The notes beneath the pieces were generated by a model that had not been told where the DNA came from, ran no database searches, and saw only the letters and a program-made list of their open reading frames with translations. Of a stretch of DNA of 64,000 nucleotides, positions 8,739 through 16,783 are shown in pieces. The DNA comes from JANSWP01 sp041941305 (GTDB lineage: Bacteria; Bacteroidota; Bacteroidia; Chitinophagales; Saprospiraceae): contig JBGTQJ010000002.1 of assembly GCA_041941305.1 (NCBI GenBank), positions 124,001 through 188,000 of the forward strand, written 5' to 3'. The position numbers and the translations under genes are program-made. Within the stretch, counting starts at the first letter, position 1. Every line of letters begins with the position of its first letter.

Positions 8739-10010
8739 ATGTTAAATCGTGTGAAAGCTCCTGATATACAGGAAATTGGAAATCTGGAACTACCGTGCCC
8801 CAAAGTATATTATTTAGACAATGGCATTCCGGTTTATGTGACAAATCTCGGCACCCAAGAGGTGTTAAAGTTAGAAGTTGTTTTTTTTTCAGGAAGACCA
8901 TTTGAAAGTAAGAAATTAGTATCCAGAGCAACTGCTAACCTATTAAAAGAAGGAACAAAGAATTACTCAGCTACTGATATCGCAGAGACCATTGATTTTT
9001 ATGGTGGCACACTATCTATACCAGTAAACTTGGATACTTCAAACATTGCTTTATTCACCCTTAACAAGTATTTTGATAATCTAATACCTGTAGTTTCCGA
9101 ATTACTTTCTCAACCCTCTTTTCTTGAAGATGAATTAGAGTCTTTTAAGAAAAGGAATATTCAACGACTTCAAATTGATTTGACAAAAAATGATGTTGTT
9201 GCGTATAGAACAATAACAGGGAAAATTTTTGGTGAAGATGAACCCTACGGTTATAATAGCTTTCCTGAAACCTATGAATTGCTGCGTAAAAAAGATATGG
9301 AAGTGCATTTTGCCAGAAACTATATCTCTGGGAATTGTAAAATTTTCCTGTCTGGAAAGATAAATGATAAAATCCTCAAAAGCGTAAATAAACATCTTGG
9401 TCAGGTAATTGCAGAAGGAAAATCTAAACCATTTGAATATTATCCTTTCTTTGAAGCTCCCCAAAAAATAAAGATCGAACGTCCAGGAACCATTCAAACA
9501 GCCATAAGAATAGGTAGAAAATTATTCAATAAAAAGCATCCTGATTTCAGAGGATTTTATATACTGAACACTATTCTTGGAGGGTATTTTGGATCTCGCT
9601 TGATGGCTAACATTAGAGAAGATAAAGGGTATACCTATAATATATTTTCGACTGTTGATTCGATGTTATTTGATGGGTGTTTTTATATTGGAACAGAAGT
9701 AGGAAACGAGTTTGTAGAAAAAACCAAGGATGAAATTTATAAGGAGTTTGAAATCCTTCAAAACGAAAAAATTGATAAAGCGGAATTGCAAATGGTTCAA
9801 AATTTTCTTTTAGGTAATTTATTGACCATGTTGGATGGAGCTTTCAATGTTTCTGAAGTAGTAAAAGCACATGCGTTGGAAGGATTGCCTTTTTCTGAGT
9901 TTGAAGCATTGGTTCGAGCAATTAAAACCATTTCGGCAGATGAAATTCAACAATTAGCACAAAAGTATTTGCAGAAAGAAGATATGTGGGAGGTAATTGT
10001 GGGAGTATAG
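8739..10010 (+). CDS. M16-family peptidase homologue lacking the zinc motif
   Basis: A 423-residue M16 (pitrilysin/MPP-like) protein with two M16 halves. In active members the first half carries HxxEH just before a KGT stretch. Here the aligned segment reads SRATANLLKEGTKNYSA (62-78), so H-x-x-E-H is replaced by R-A-T-A-N. The second half keeps the R/Y signature of substrate-binding subunits, REDKGYTYN around residue 300. It therefore looks like the non-catalytic partner of an M16 heterodimer. Bacteroidota often encode such pairs side by side, but no active M16 gene is adjacent here. No signal peptide or lipobox is visible. A well-formed promoter lies upstream. Confidence 0.9.
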   Translation: MLNRVKAPDIQEIGNLELPCPKVYYLDNGIPVYVTNLGTQEVLKLEVVFFSGRPFESKKLVSRATANLLKEGTKNYSATDIAETIDFYGGTLSIPVNLDTSNIALFTLNKYFDNLIPVVSELLSQPSFLEDELESFKKRNIQRLQIDLTKNDVVAYRTITGKIFGEDEPYGYNSFPETYELLRKKDMEVHFARNYISGNCKIFLSGKINDKILKSVNKHLGQVIAEGKSKPFEYYPFFEAPQKIKIERPGTIQTAIRIGRKLFNKKHPDFRGFYILNTILGGYFGSRLMANIREDKGYTYNIFSTVDSMLFDGCFYIGTEVGNEFVEKTKDEIYKEFEILQNEKIDKAELQMVQNFLLGNLLTMLDGAFNVSEVVKAHALEGLPFSEFEALVRAIKTISADEIQQLAQKYLQKEDMWEVIVGV

Positions 10011-10271
10011 TTTTACTGGCTTTGAAACATAATTTTCATTATGGGGCACATTCCTCAAAAAATCTTTCTTTTTACATGAAATTTGTTTTCTTTTGTACCG
10101 CTATTTTCAAAAGCAGATTAATTCTAATGCTTTGATTTCAAAAATGTTAGAAGAACAATTTTAAATAAATTTAATGTATTTTAAGCGCGGTTTTTAATAA
10201 ACACTTGATCAAACATCTAAAATTCTGCCGTAGCTTGAAACGGAATTTCTTAAACCTGGGAAGACTTTTTA

Positions 10272-11303
10272 ATGAAACTATTCAACTTTTTTTCACAGGA
10301 GTTAGCAATTGATTTGGGTACAGCGAATACGCTTATTATCCAGGATGGGCAAGTTGTGGTTGACGAACCCTCAATCGTTGCCGTTGACAGGAGGACAAAC
10401 GAAACCATTGCCGTAGGTAAAAAGGCAATGCAAATGCACGAAAAGACGCATGAAAACATAAAAACCATTCGCCCGTTAAAAGATGGAGTTATAGCCGACT
10501 TTCAAGCAGCTGAAAGTATGATCGAAGGCTTGATTCACATGATAGGAAATCGACCAAAATTCTTTTCTCACATGAAAATGGTTATTTGTATTCCTTCAGG
10601 AATTACGGAAGTAGAGAAAAGGGCGGTTTTTGATTCAGCAGATCATGTAGATTCGAAAGAGACCTACTTAATACATGAACCAATGGCGGCAGCCTTAGGG
10701 ATTGGACTTGAGGTAGAAGAGCCAGTAGGAAACATGATAATTGATATTGGAGGAGGAACTACTGAAATTGCAGTAATCGCCCTTTCTGGAATTGTTTGCG
10801 ATCAGTCTATCAGAACAGCTGGAGATGAGTTTACCTCAGATATTATGAGCTACATGAAAAGGCAGCATAATATTTTAATAGGAGAAAGGACGGCAGAGCA
10901 AATAAAAATAAACGTTGGTTCAGCACTACATGAACTGCAAGAGCCACCAGCTGATTTTCCGGTAAACGGTCGAGATTTAATGACGGGAATTCCCAAGCAG
11001 ATCACCATAAGTTATAGTGAAATTGCGCATGCAATTGACAAATCGATTTCAAAAGTAGAAGACGCTATTTTAAAAGCTTTGGAATCAACGCCTCCTGAAT
11101 TGGCTTCAGACATTTATAAAACAGGATTGTATCTGACTGGAGGAGGCGCTTTGTTGAGAGGTTTGGACAAAAGAATCAGCAATAAAACCAAATTGCCAGT
11201 TCACATTGCTGAAGATCCCTTAAGAGCAGTAGTAAGAGGAACCGGCATCGCCTTGAAAAATACGGAACGGTTTTCTTTCCTGATTGACCGTAAGAGCGTT
11301 TAA
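10272..11303 (+). CDS. mreB: rod shape-determining protein MreB
   Basis: A 343-residue bacterial actin that polymerises under the inner membrane and guides the elongation machinery. Actin-fold ATP-binding signatures are present: IDLGTANTLI near the N-terminus, IDIGGGTTEIAVI in the middle and LTGGGALLRGLDK near the C-terminus. The N-terminal MKLFNFFSQEL is the usual short amphipathic lead. It is the first gene of the cluster mreB-mreC-mreD-mrdA, with 34 nt to mreC. The 260-nt region upstream contains no other gene and no clear consensus promoter. Confidence 0.97.
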   Translation: MKLFNFFSQELAIDLGTANTLIIQDGQVVVDEPSIVAVDRRTNETIAVGKKAMQMHEKTHENIKTIRPLKDGVIADFQAAESMIEGLIHMIGNRPKFFSHMKMVICIPSGITEVEKRAVFDSADHVDSKETYLIHEPMAAALGIGLEVEEPVGNMIIDIGGGTTEIAVIALSGIVCDQSIRTAGDEFTSDIMSYMKRQHNILIGERTAEQIKINVGSALHELQEPPADFPVNGRDLMTGIPKQITISYSEIAHAIDKSISKVEDAILKALESTPPELASDIYKTGLYLTGGGALLRGLDKRISNKTKLPVHIAEDPLRAVVRGTGIALKNTERFSFLIDRKSV

Positions 11304-11337
11304 AAAAATATAATAAATCAGCCATCTTTTAAGGACT

Positions 11338-12168
11338 ATGCGAGGACTAATCCAGCTTTTTTTTAGATTTGGAGGATTCTTTCTCTTTCTATTGCTGGAA
11401 GGTCTTTGCCTTTTTCTTGTTGTACAATTCAATAAGGAACAACGCGATATTTTTATTCATTCTGTAGGTGCATTTGCCTTATATATTGAGGATAAAGCAG
11501 ATGCCATTTCAGACCATTTTGATTTGGAGGAAGTTGTAGATTCCCTTTCTAAAGCTAATGCAAAATATAGACAGATCATCATTAATCAGAATTTAGATGA
11601 AACGGATTTTGAAACTGATGTGACAGACAATGAACCCTTCCAGCAATACACCCTTCAGGCAGCTAAAATCAAAAACAATTCTATCAATAAAAATCATAAT
11701 TATTTAATTCTGGACAAGGGGAAGCAGGATGGAATAGAAAAACATTCTGCAGTTATTAGTGATAATGGTATTGTGGGAATTGTGATAGAAACCAACAACA
11801 GTCACAGCCTGGTAATGTCTTTATTGCATCGGCAAACAAAAATTAGTGCTGCCCTGAAAACTAGAAATGCGCACGGGTCATTGGTTTGGAAAGAGAGTGA
11901 TCCCTTGAAAATGAATCTTGAAAATATTCCAAAACATATTTTGGTAGAGCAGGGCGATACCGTGCTGACAAGTGGGCGTTCAGCAATGTTTCCCGAAGGC
12001 TTAATGATTGGAATTGTAGATTCAGTTTGGACAGAATCAGGAAGTGGGGCGCTTACAGTACCGGTTAAATTAAGTAATGATTTGAGCACACTAAAATATG
12101 TCTATATTGTAACCAACCTGCTGAAAATGGATCAGCGTGAATTAGAACAGATAATACAAGATGAATAG
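11338..12168 (+). CDS. mreC: rod shape-determining protein MreC
   Basis: A 276-residue MreC: a short cytoplasmic N-terminus, one membrane helix (about 8-32), a coiled-coil region and the periplasmic beta domain. The beta domain includes LILDKGKQDGIEKHSAVI, GIVGIVIETNNSHSLVM and GDTVLTSGRSAMFPEGL, all typical of the family. MreC links MreB to PBP2 and RodA in the elongasome. Its 3' end overlaps mreD by 8 nt, which implies co-translation. Confidence 0.95.
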   Translation: MRGLIQLFFRFGGFFLFLLLEGLCLFLVVQFNKEQRDIFIHSVGAFALYIEDKADAISDHFDLEEVVDSLSKANAKYRQIIINQNLDETDFETDVTDNEPFQQYTLQAAKIKNNSINKNHNYLILDKGKQDGIEKHSAVISDNGIVGIVIETNNSHSLVMSLLHRQTKISAALKTRNAHGSLVWKESDPLKMNLENIPKHILVEQGDTVLTSGRSAMFPEGLMIGIVDSVWTESGSGALTVPVKLSNDLSTLKYVYIVTNLLKMDQRELEQIIQDE

Positions 12169-12682
12169 TACGATAAGCGCAAACTCTGTACGATTTTTTG
12201 TTCTCGTTTTTTTGCAAGGATTGGTTTTGCGAAATATTGGTGCCAATTGGGTTGACTTTCCATACTTTACGGTTATTCTTTATCCGATTTTTATCTTTTT
12301 ACTGCCATTAAGGACACCAAAACCATTGGTCATTTTTCTGGGTTTTTTGATTGGCATTTCAGTGGATTTATTTTACGCTTCCTATGGTGTGCATGCAAGT
12401 GCCGCAGTTTTTACAGCTTTTATCCGTCCCCTGGCATTAAAATATTTAGAACCTAGAGGAGGTTATAATTCCAATCATAGCCCTACAAAAAAAAGATTGG
12501 GGATAACCTGGTATAGCAAATATGCAGCATTTTTACTATTCCCTCATTTGTTGTTCTATTTTTCTGTAGAAGCTTTTTCCCCGGTGTTTTTTATTGATAT
12601 TTTGTTAAAAACAATTGTTAGTTTTATAGTTTCTATTGTAATCGTTATTATTCATCAACTATTATTTGACCCAACTGAATAG
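12161..12682 (+). CDS. mreD: rod shape-determining protein MreD
   Basis: A 173-residue, very hydrophobic protein with about five membrane helices, placed immediately after mreC with an 8-nt overlap. MreD proteins are poorly conserved in sequence; the call rests on size, topology, the characteristic GISVDLFYASYGVHASAAV region and the gene order. It is an integral membrane component of the elongation complex. An imperfect hairpin fills the 79-nt gap to mrdA. Confidence 0.9.
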   Translation: MNSTISANSVRFFVLVFLQGLVLRNIGANWVDFPYFTVILYPIFIFLLPLRTPKPLVIFLGFLIGISVDLFYASYGVHASAAVFTAFIRPLALKYLEPRGGYNSNHSPTKKRLGITWYSKYAAFLLFPHLLFYFSVEAFSPVFFIDILLKTIVSFIVSIVIVIIHQLLFDPTE

Positions 12683-12746
12683 AGTTTGAGAAATCGAGAA
12701 ATTGAGAATAGGAAAGGCTCTCAATCTCTCAAAATTCTCAAATTCT
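12682..12746. repeat. imperfect intergenic hairpin between mreD and mrdA
   Basis: The arms are built of reiterated GAGAAATT-like words: the left arm (12682-12708) contains GAGTTTGAGAAATCGAG and the right arm (about 12718-12746) is nearly its reverse complement, TCTCAAAATTCTCAAATTC. About 26 positions can pair with a small bulge. It lies inside a co-directional gene cluster, so it could attenuate or process the transcript rather than end it. Confidence 0.6.
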
Positions 12747-12761
12747 TAATCTATTCACAAC

Positions 12762-14615
12762 GTGACAGATCACTTTCAAAATAGGCAGTATATCCTCCAG
12801 ACAATCTTCACACTTGTTGCAGTAATTCTAATATTCAGAGCACTGGACTTGCAAATTTTGAACGATAAATATGCCATTGAAGCTCAAGCTACGGCTATGA
12901 GTAAACATACGCTTTATCCGTCCAGAGGATTGATATATGATAGAAATGGAGAATTACTGATTAATAACAACCCAGTTTATGATGTAATTGTAACGTATAA
13001 TCAAATTAGTCCAGAAATGGACACTGCAAAATTTTGCAAACTTTTAGGAATCACTAAAGAATCATTTGAAGAACGACTGACTAAAGATTTCAAAAATAAT
13101 CCTCGATTTAGTAAGGTTAGACCCTTTACATTTTTAAATAAAGTTTCAACAGAGCGCTATGCCCGTTTTCAGGAAAGCTTATATGAATTTCCGGGTTTTG
13201 AGGTACAGGTTAGAAACGTTAGAGGGTATCCACATCAAAATGCAGCACATGTTTTAGGCTATATACAGGAAGTGGATGATGATGATATAAAAAAAGGAGC
13301 AGGCACTTATGTTTTGGGTGATTATATAGGGGCAAGTGGTTTAGAAAATCAGTATGAGTCAGCATTGAGAGGAGAAAAAGGCAAAAAATATATTCTTAAA
13401 GACAATAGAGGCAATGATGTTGGAAAATTTCAGGATGGAAAATTAGACTCTTCGGCCGTCTCAGGTAAAGACTTGATTTCTACGATTGATATTAAGTTGC
13501 AAGCCTATTCTGAAGAATTAATGAGCAATAAAATTGGAGCTGTCGTTGCTATAGAGCCTGGTTCTGGCGAAATTCTGGTCTTGGCAAGTGCTCCTACCTA
13601 TGATCCTAATTTGTTGACAATCAACCGAGAACGAGGGAAGGCCTTTAGAAAAATTGAACAGGATTCCTTAAAGCCACTTTTTAATAGAGCAACAATGGCA
13701 AAATACCCTCCTGGCTCTATCTTTAAGCCTATTGTCGCCTTAATAGCTTTGCAAGAAGGAGTTACTACACCACTTCGAAATATATATTGCCCAGGCTATT
13801 ACGCTTATAACGATGATGTTAGAAAATGCAGGCAACATCCGACCAATACTTCAATTACCAGAGCCATTCAATATTCTTGCAATTCCTATTTTTTCCAAAC
13901 TTTCAGGGAAATAATAGAAATAGAAGGATTTTATAAACCAGACCCCGGCTTAGAATTATTTACTCAGTACTTATACAAATTTGGTTTAGGATATTCCCTG
14001 GGTATTGACTTCCCGCAAGAAAAACAGGGAAATGTCCCTACTGTAAAATATTATAATACGTTGTATCCAAAGAATAAAGGAGGGTGGAAATCACCAACAA
14101 TAATGTCCGTTGGAATTGGCCAGGGAGAAATGCAACTAACAACTGTGCAAATGGCAAACCTCGCGGCTACCCTCGCAAATAGAGGTTATTATTATACACC
14201 ACATTTGACCAAGAAATTTAAAGATGGTTCGAGCGTCGAATCAAAATACCTGAGGCGAAACGACGTAGGAATAGATGCCATCCACTTTGAATCTGTCAAT
14301 CAAGGAATGTCAGATGTAGTGAGATGGGGTACTGGCTGGACTGCTTATGTTCCAGAAATCACAATTGCAGGAAAAACGGGGACTGTACAAAATCCACATG
14401 GGGAAGATCATTCCACCTTTATTGCTTTTGCACCAGTTGAAAATCCTAAAATAGCTATTGCTGTTTATGTTGAAAATGCAGGAGGAGGAGGAAGATTCGC
14501 TGCACCGATTGCTAGTTTAATTATTGAAAAATACCTGAATGGTGAAATTGCCCCACAAAGAGCCTTTCGTGAGAACCAAATATTGGAAGCAGACCTGATT
14601 AAAAACCTACCATGA
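12762..14615 (+). CDS. mrdA: penicillin-binding protein 2 (elongation transpeptidase)
   Basis: A 617-residue class B PBP that cross-links peptidoglycan during elongation. It has an N-terminal membrane helix (about 10-28), the pedestal domain with RGLIYDRNGELLINN and the transpeptidase domain. Catalytic motifs are visible: SxxK as GSIFKP, SxN as SCN in YSCNSYFF and KTG as GKTGTVQNPHG. The start is GTG at 12762, preceding TDHFQNRQYILQ. It follows mreBCD as in other Bacteroidota. The usual next gene, rodA, is missing; instead folA begins inside the mrdA stop codon region (ATGA overlap). Confidence 0.95.
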   Translation: MTDHFQNRQYILQTIFTLVAVILIFRALDLQILNDKYAIEAQATAMSKHTLYPSRGLIYDRNGELLINNNPVYDVIVTYNQISPEMDTAKFCKLLGITKESFEERLTKDFKNNPRFSKVRPFTFLNKVSTERYARFQESLYEFPGFEVQVRNVRGYPHQNAAHVLGYIQEVDDDDIKKGAGTYVLGDYIGASGLENQYESALRGEKGKKYILKDNRGNDVGKFQDGKLDSSAVSGKDLISTIDIKLQAYSEELMSNKIGAVVAIEPGSGEILVLASAPTYDPNLLTINRERGKAFRKIEQDSLKPLFNRATMAKYPPGSIFKPIVALIALQEGVTTPLRNIYCPGYYAYNDDVRKCRQHPTNTSITRAIQYSCNSYFFQTFREIIEIEGFYKPDPGLELFTQYLYKFGLGYSLGIDFPQEKQGNVPTVKYYNTLYPKNKGGWKSPTIMSVGIGQGEMQLTTVQMANLAATLANRGYYYTPHLTKKFKDGSSVESKYLRRNDVGIDAIHFESVNQGMSDVVRWGTGWTAYVPEITIAGKTGTVQNPHGEDHSTFIAFAPVENPKIAIAVYVENAGGGGRFAAPIASLIIEKYLNGEIAPQRAFRENQILEADLIKNLP

Positions 14616-15115
14616 TAGTATCTACCATTGTTGCAACTGCAAAAAATCGAGTAATTGGAAAAGACAATCAGATTCCCTGGTACTTACCTGCTGATTTGAA
14701 GTATTTCAAGAAAACGACTTTGAATCACCACATTATTATGGGACGGAATTGCTACCATTCTATTGGAAGACCACTTCCTAAAAGAACGAATGTAATTGTG
14801 ACACGCAATCCTTTTTTCGTGGCTTCTGGATGCCTAGTCGCTCATTCAATTGAGGAAGCCCTGGAAATTGCAAAGACAAATAGAGATACTGAGGCCTTCA
14901 TTATTGGAGGTGGACAAATCTATGAACAGAGTGTAGAATTATGGGATAAGATCTATTTGACTGAAGTAGATTTAGAAGTAGAAGGAGATGTATTCTTTCC
15001 TGAAGTCAACTTTGGAGAATGGAATGAAATTTTTTGTGAGGCTCATGAGAAAGATGAAAAGAATAAGTTCAATTATACCTTTAAAATTTTCGAAAGAAGT
15101 AACTCCAATCGATAA
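14612..15115 (+). CDS. folA: dihydrofolate reductase
   Basis: A 167-residue DHFR that reduces dihydrofolate with NADPH. Family motifs are clear: IVATAKNRVIGKDNQIPWYLPADLKYFK with the catalytic acidic residue in LPADLKYF, IIMGRNCYHSIGRPLPKR for NADPH binding, and AFIIGGGQIYEQ. The ATG at 14612 overlaps the mrdA stop by 4 nt, so the two are translationally coupled. thyA, its more usual neighbour, is not in the window. Confidence 0.96.
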   Translation: MIVSTIVATAKNRVIGKDNQIPWYLPADLKYFKKTTLNHHIIMGRNCYHSIGRPLPKRTNVIVTRNPFFVASGCLVAHSIEEALEIAKTNRDTEAFIIGGGQIYEQSVELWDKIYLTEVDLEVEGDVFFPEVNFGEWNEIFCEAHEKDEKNKFNYTFKIFERSNSNR

Positions 15116-15174
15116 ACGGAGAAGGGTTTCACAAATAGAAAATGTAAATTTGAGGTTCAAAATTTTCAAAACGT

Positions 15175-16461
15175 ATGAAATCAACATTAATTACTGTTTG
15201 CTCATTGGTTTTTTTCATCTCAGTAATCAAAGGACAGCATGTGCCAGTCCCAGCAGCTCCTCAAACACAAGCAATTGTAATAAAAGGAGCTATTGCCCAC
15301 CTTGGAAATGGTCAGGTAATTCGAAATAGTGCTGTTGCCTTTGAAAATGGAAAGATTACATTTGTTGGAGGTGCAAATGACCGAAGGGAATATCCAAATC
15401 ATAAAGAGATTGATGCAAATGGTAAGCATCTCTACCCTGGCTTTATTGCACCAAATACAAATTTGGGCTTATCTGAAATTGGAGCAGTAAGAGCAACTCA
15501 GGATAGCAGGGAAATAGGAACCTATAATCCAAATATTCGCTCAATTATTGCATACAATACAGACTCTGAAATTCAACCAACCGTCCGCTCCATGGGAACG
15601 CTAATGGCTCAAATAGTTCCAAATGGAGGAAGAATTTCTGGTTCTTCGAGCATTGTAAATTTAGATGCATGGAATTGGGAGGATGCAGCCTACAAAACAG
15701 ATAATGGTATACACCTTCGCTGGCCAAGTGCTTTTTCCTTTAGTTTTCGGCAGAGGAGAATGGCTCAAAATGAGCGTTATGGTGAGCAAATTCAAGAAAT
15801 TGAAAATTATTTTAAAGAAGCCAAAGCCTATTCTGAAAATGCTTCACCGGAACAAAAGAATTTGAAATTTGAAGCCATGAAAGGAGTTTTTGATGGGAGC
15901 AAAACCTTATTCATACATGCGAACGCTGCTCAAACCATACAGGAAAGTGTAGTCTTTGCGAAAAAACAGGGAATTTCTCCTGTTATTATTGGTGGACGTG
16001 ACTCCTGGATGATTACTGATTTTTTGAAAAACAATGATGTAGCTGTTATTTTAGGTGAAACACATAGCTTGCCCAGAAGGCAACATGGAGATATAGACCA
16101 ACCTTTTAAAACCCCAGCTCAATTAGAAGAAGCAGGCGTTTTGTTTGCTTTCAGTGGCGGAGGTAATTGGCAAAACAGGAATCTTGGATTTCAAGCAGGT
16201 CAAGCTATCGGTTATGGACTGGACTATGAAGCGGCAGTAAAAGGATTGACTTTAAATACAGCTAAAATTTTAGGTATAGACCAAACAGTTGGAACCATCG
16301 AAGAAGGAAAAGATGCTACTATTTTCATTAGTGATGGTGATGCTTTGGACATGCGTTCCGCCAATGTAACTCATGCTTTTATTCAGGGAAGGGAAATTGA
16401 TTTAAACAACAAGCAAAAAATGTTGTACAATAAATTTCAACAGAAATACCAGACGAGATAG
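15175..16461 (+). CDS. exported amidohydrolase-like protein without the HxH metal motif
   Basis: A 428-residue protein with a signal peptide (MKSTLITVCSLVFFISVIKG then QHV) and an amidohydrolase-superfamily fold. The composite beta-sandwich start is seen in GAIAHLGNGQVIRNSAVAF and the C-terminal half has LGIDQTVGTIEEGKDATIF. In active members PGFID is followed by the metal-binding HxH; here it reads PGFIAPNTN (88-96), with both histidines replaced. The next strand, RATQDSREIGTYNPNIRS, and DAWNWEDA suggest a specific Bacteroidota subfamily. It may be a binding protein, or use a different metal site. It lies 59 nt after folA on the same strand and may be co-transcribed. Confidence 0.85.
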   Translation: MKSTLITVCSLVFFISVIKGQHVPVPAAPQTQAIVIKGAIAHLGNGQVIRNSAVAFENGKITFVGGANDRREYPNHKEIDANGKHLYPGFIAPNTNLGLSEIGAVRATQDSREIGTYNPNIRSIIAYNTDSEIQPTVRSMGTLMAQIVPNGGRISGSSSIVNLDAWNWEDAAYKTDNGIHLRWPSAFSFSFRQRRMAQNERYGEQIQEIENYFKEAKAYSENASPEQKNLKFEAMKGVFDGSKTLFIHANAAQTIQESVVFAKKQGISPVIIGGRDSWMITDFLKNNDVAVILGETHSLPRRQHGDIDQPFKTPAQLEEAGVLFAFSGGGNWQNRNLGFQAGQAIGYGLDYEAAVKGLTLNTAKILGIDQTVGTIEEGKDATIFISDGDALDMRSANVTHAFIQGREIDLNNKQKMLYNKFQQKYQTR

Positions 16462-16783
16462 TTGAAAAACATGAATCATCCCGAATTTTTGGGCAATCTT
16501 TTAAAACATGGATATCCAATCGCTTATTAATTTTATGTTGTCAGTTGTCAGTTGTCGGTTGTCGGTTGATCCAACGGACAACCGACAACAAATTGATTAT
16601 CAATAATTTGAGTGGCTTTTCATTGCCCAATCAAATTTGTATGCAAAATTCGGGATGATACATGTTAATACCTTATTTCGAGGCAGAATAATTCAATACA
16701 TCAACAGATTCAACTAAATTTAAGAACTCTGCTCGATATCCCATTTCATCTCTCCCTTTAGCTTTTTTATTGCCAAACACTTT
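16462..16783. other. 322-nt intergenic region with nested inverted repeats
   Basis: No gene is supported between these two convergent genes. The region is organised as nested arms: an outer 15-bp pair (ATCATCCCGAATTTT at 16475-16489 with AAAATTCGGGATGAT at 16645-16659), an inner 7-bp pair (GGGCAAT at 16491 with ATTGCCC at 16622) and a central hairpin at 16551-16589. From 16660 to 16783 nothing was recognised. Confidence 0.8.
16551..16589. repeat. central hairpin of the nested inverted repeat
   Basis: The 18-nt arm GTTGTCGGTTGTCGGTTG (16551-16568) pairs with CAACGGACAACCGACAAC (16572-16589) with one mismatch around a 3-nt loop. Upstream the arm continues as direct GTTGTCA repeats (from about 16537), so the arm itself is made of a reiterated 7-nt word. 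Confidence 0.85.
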
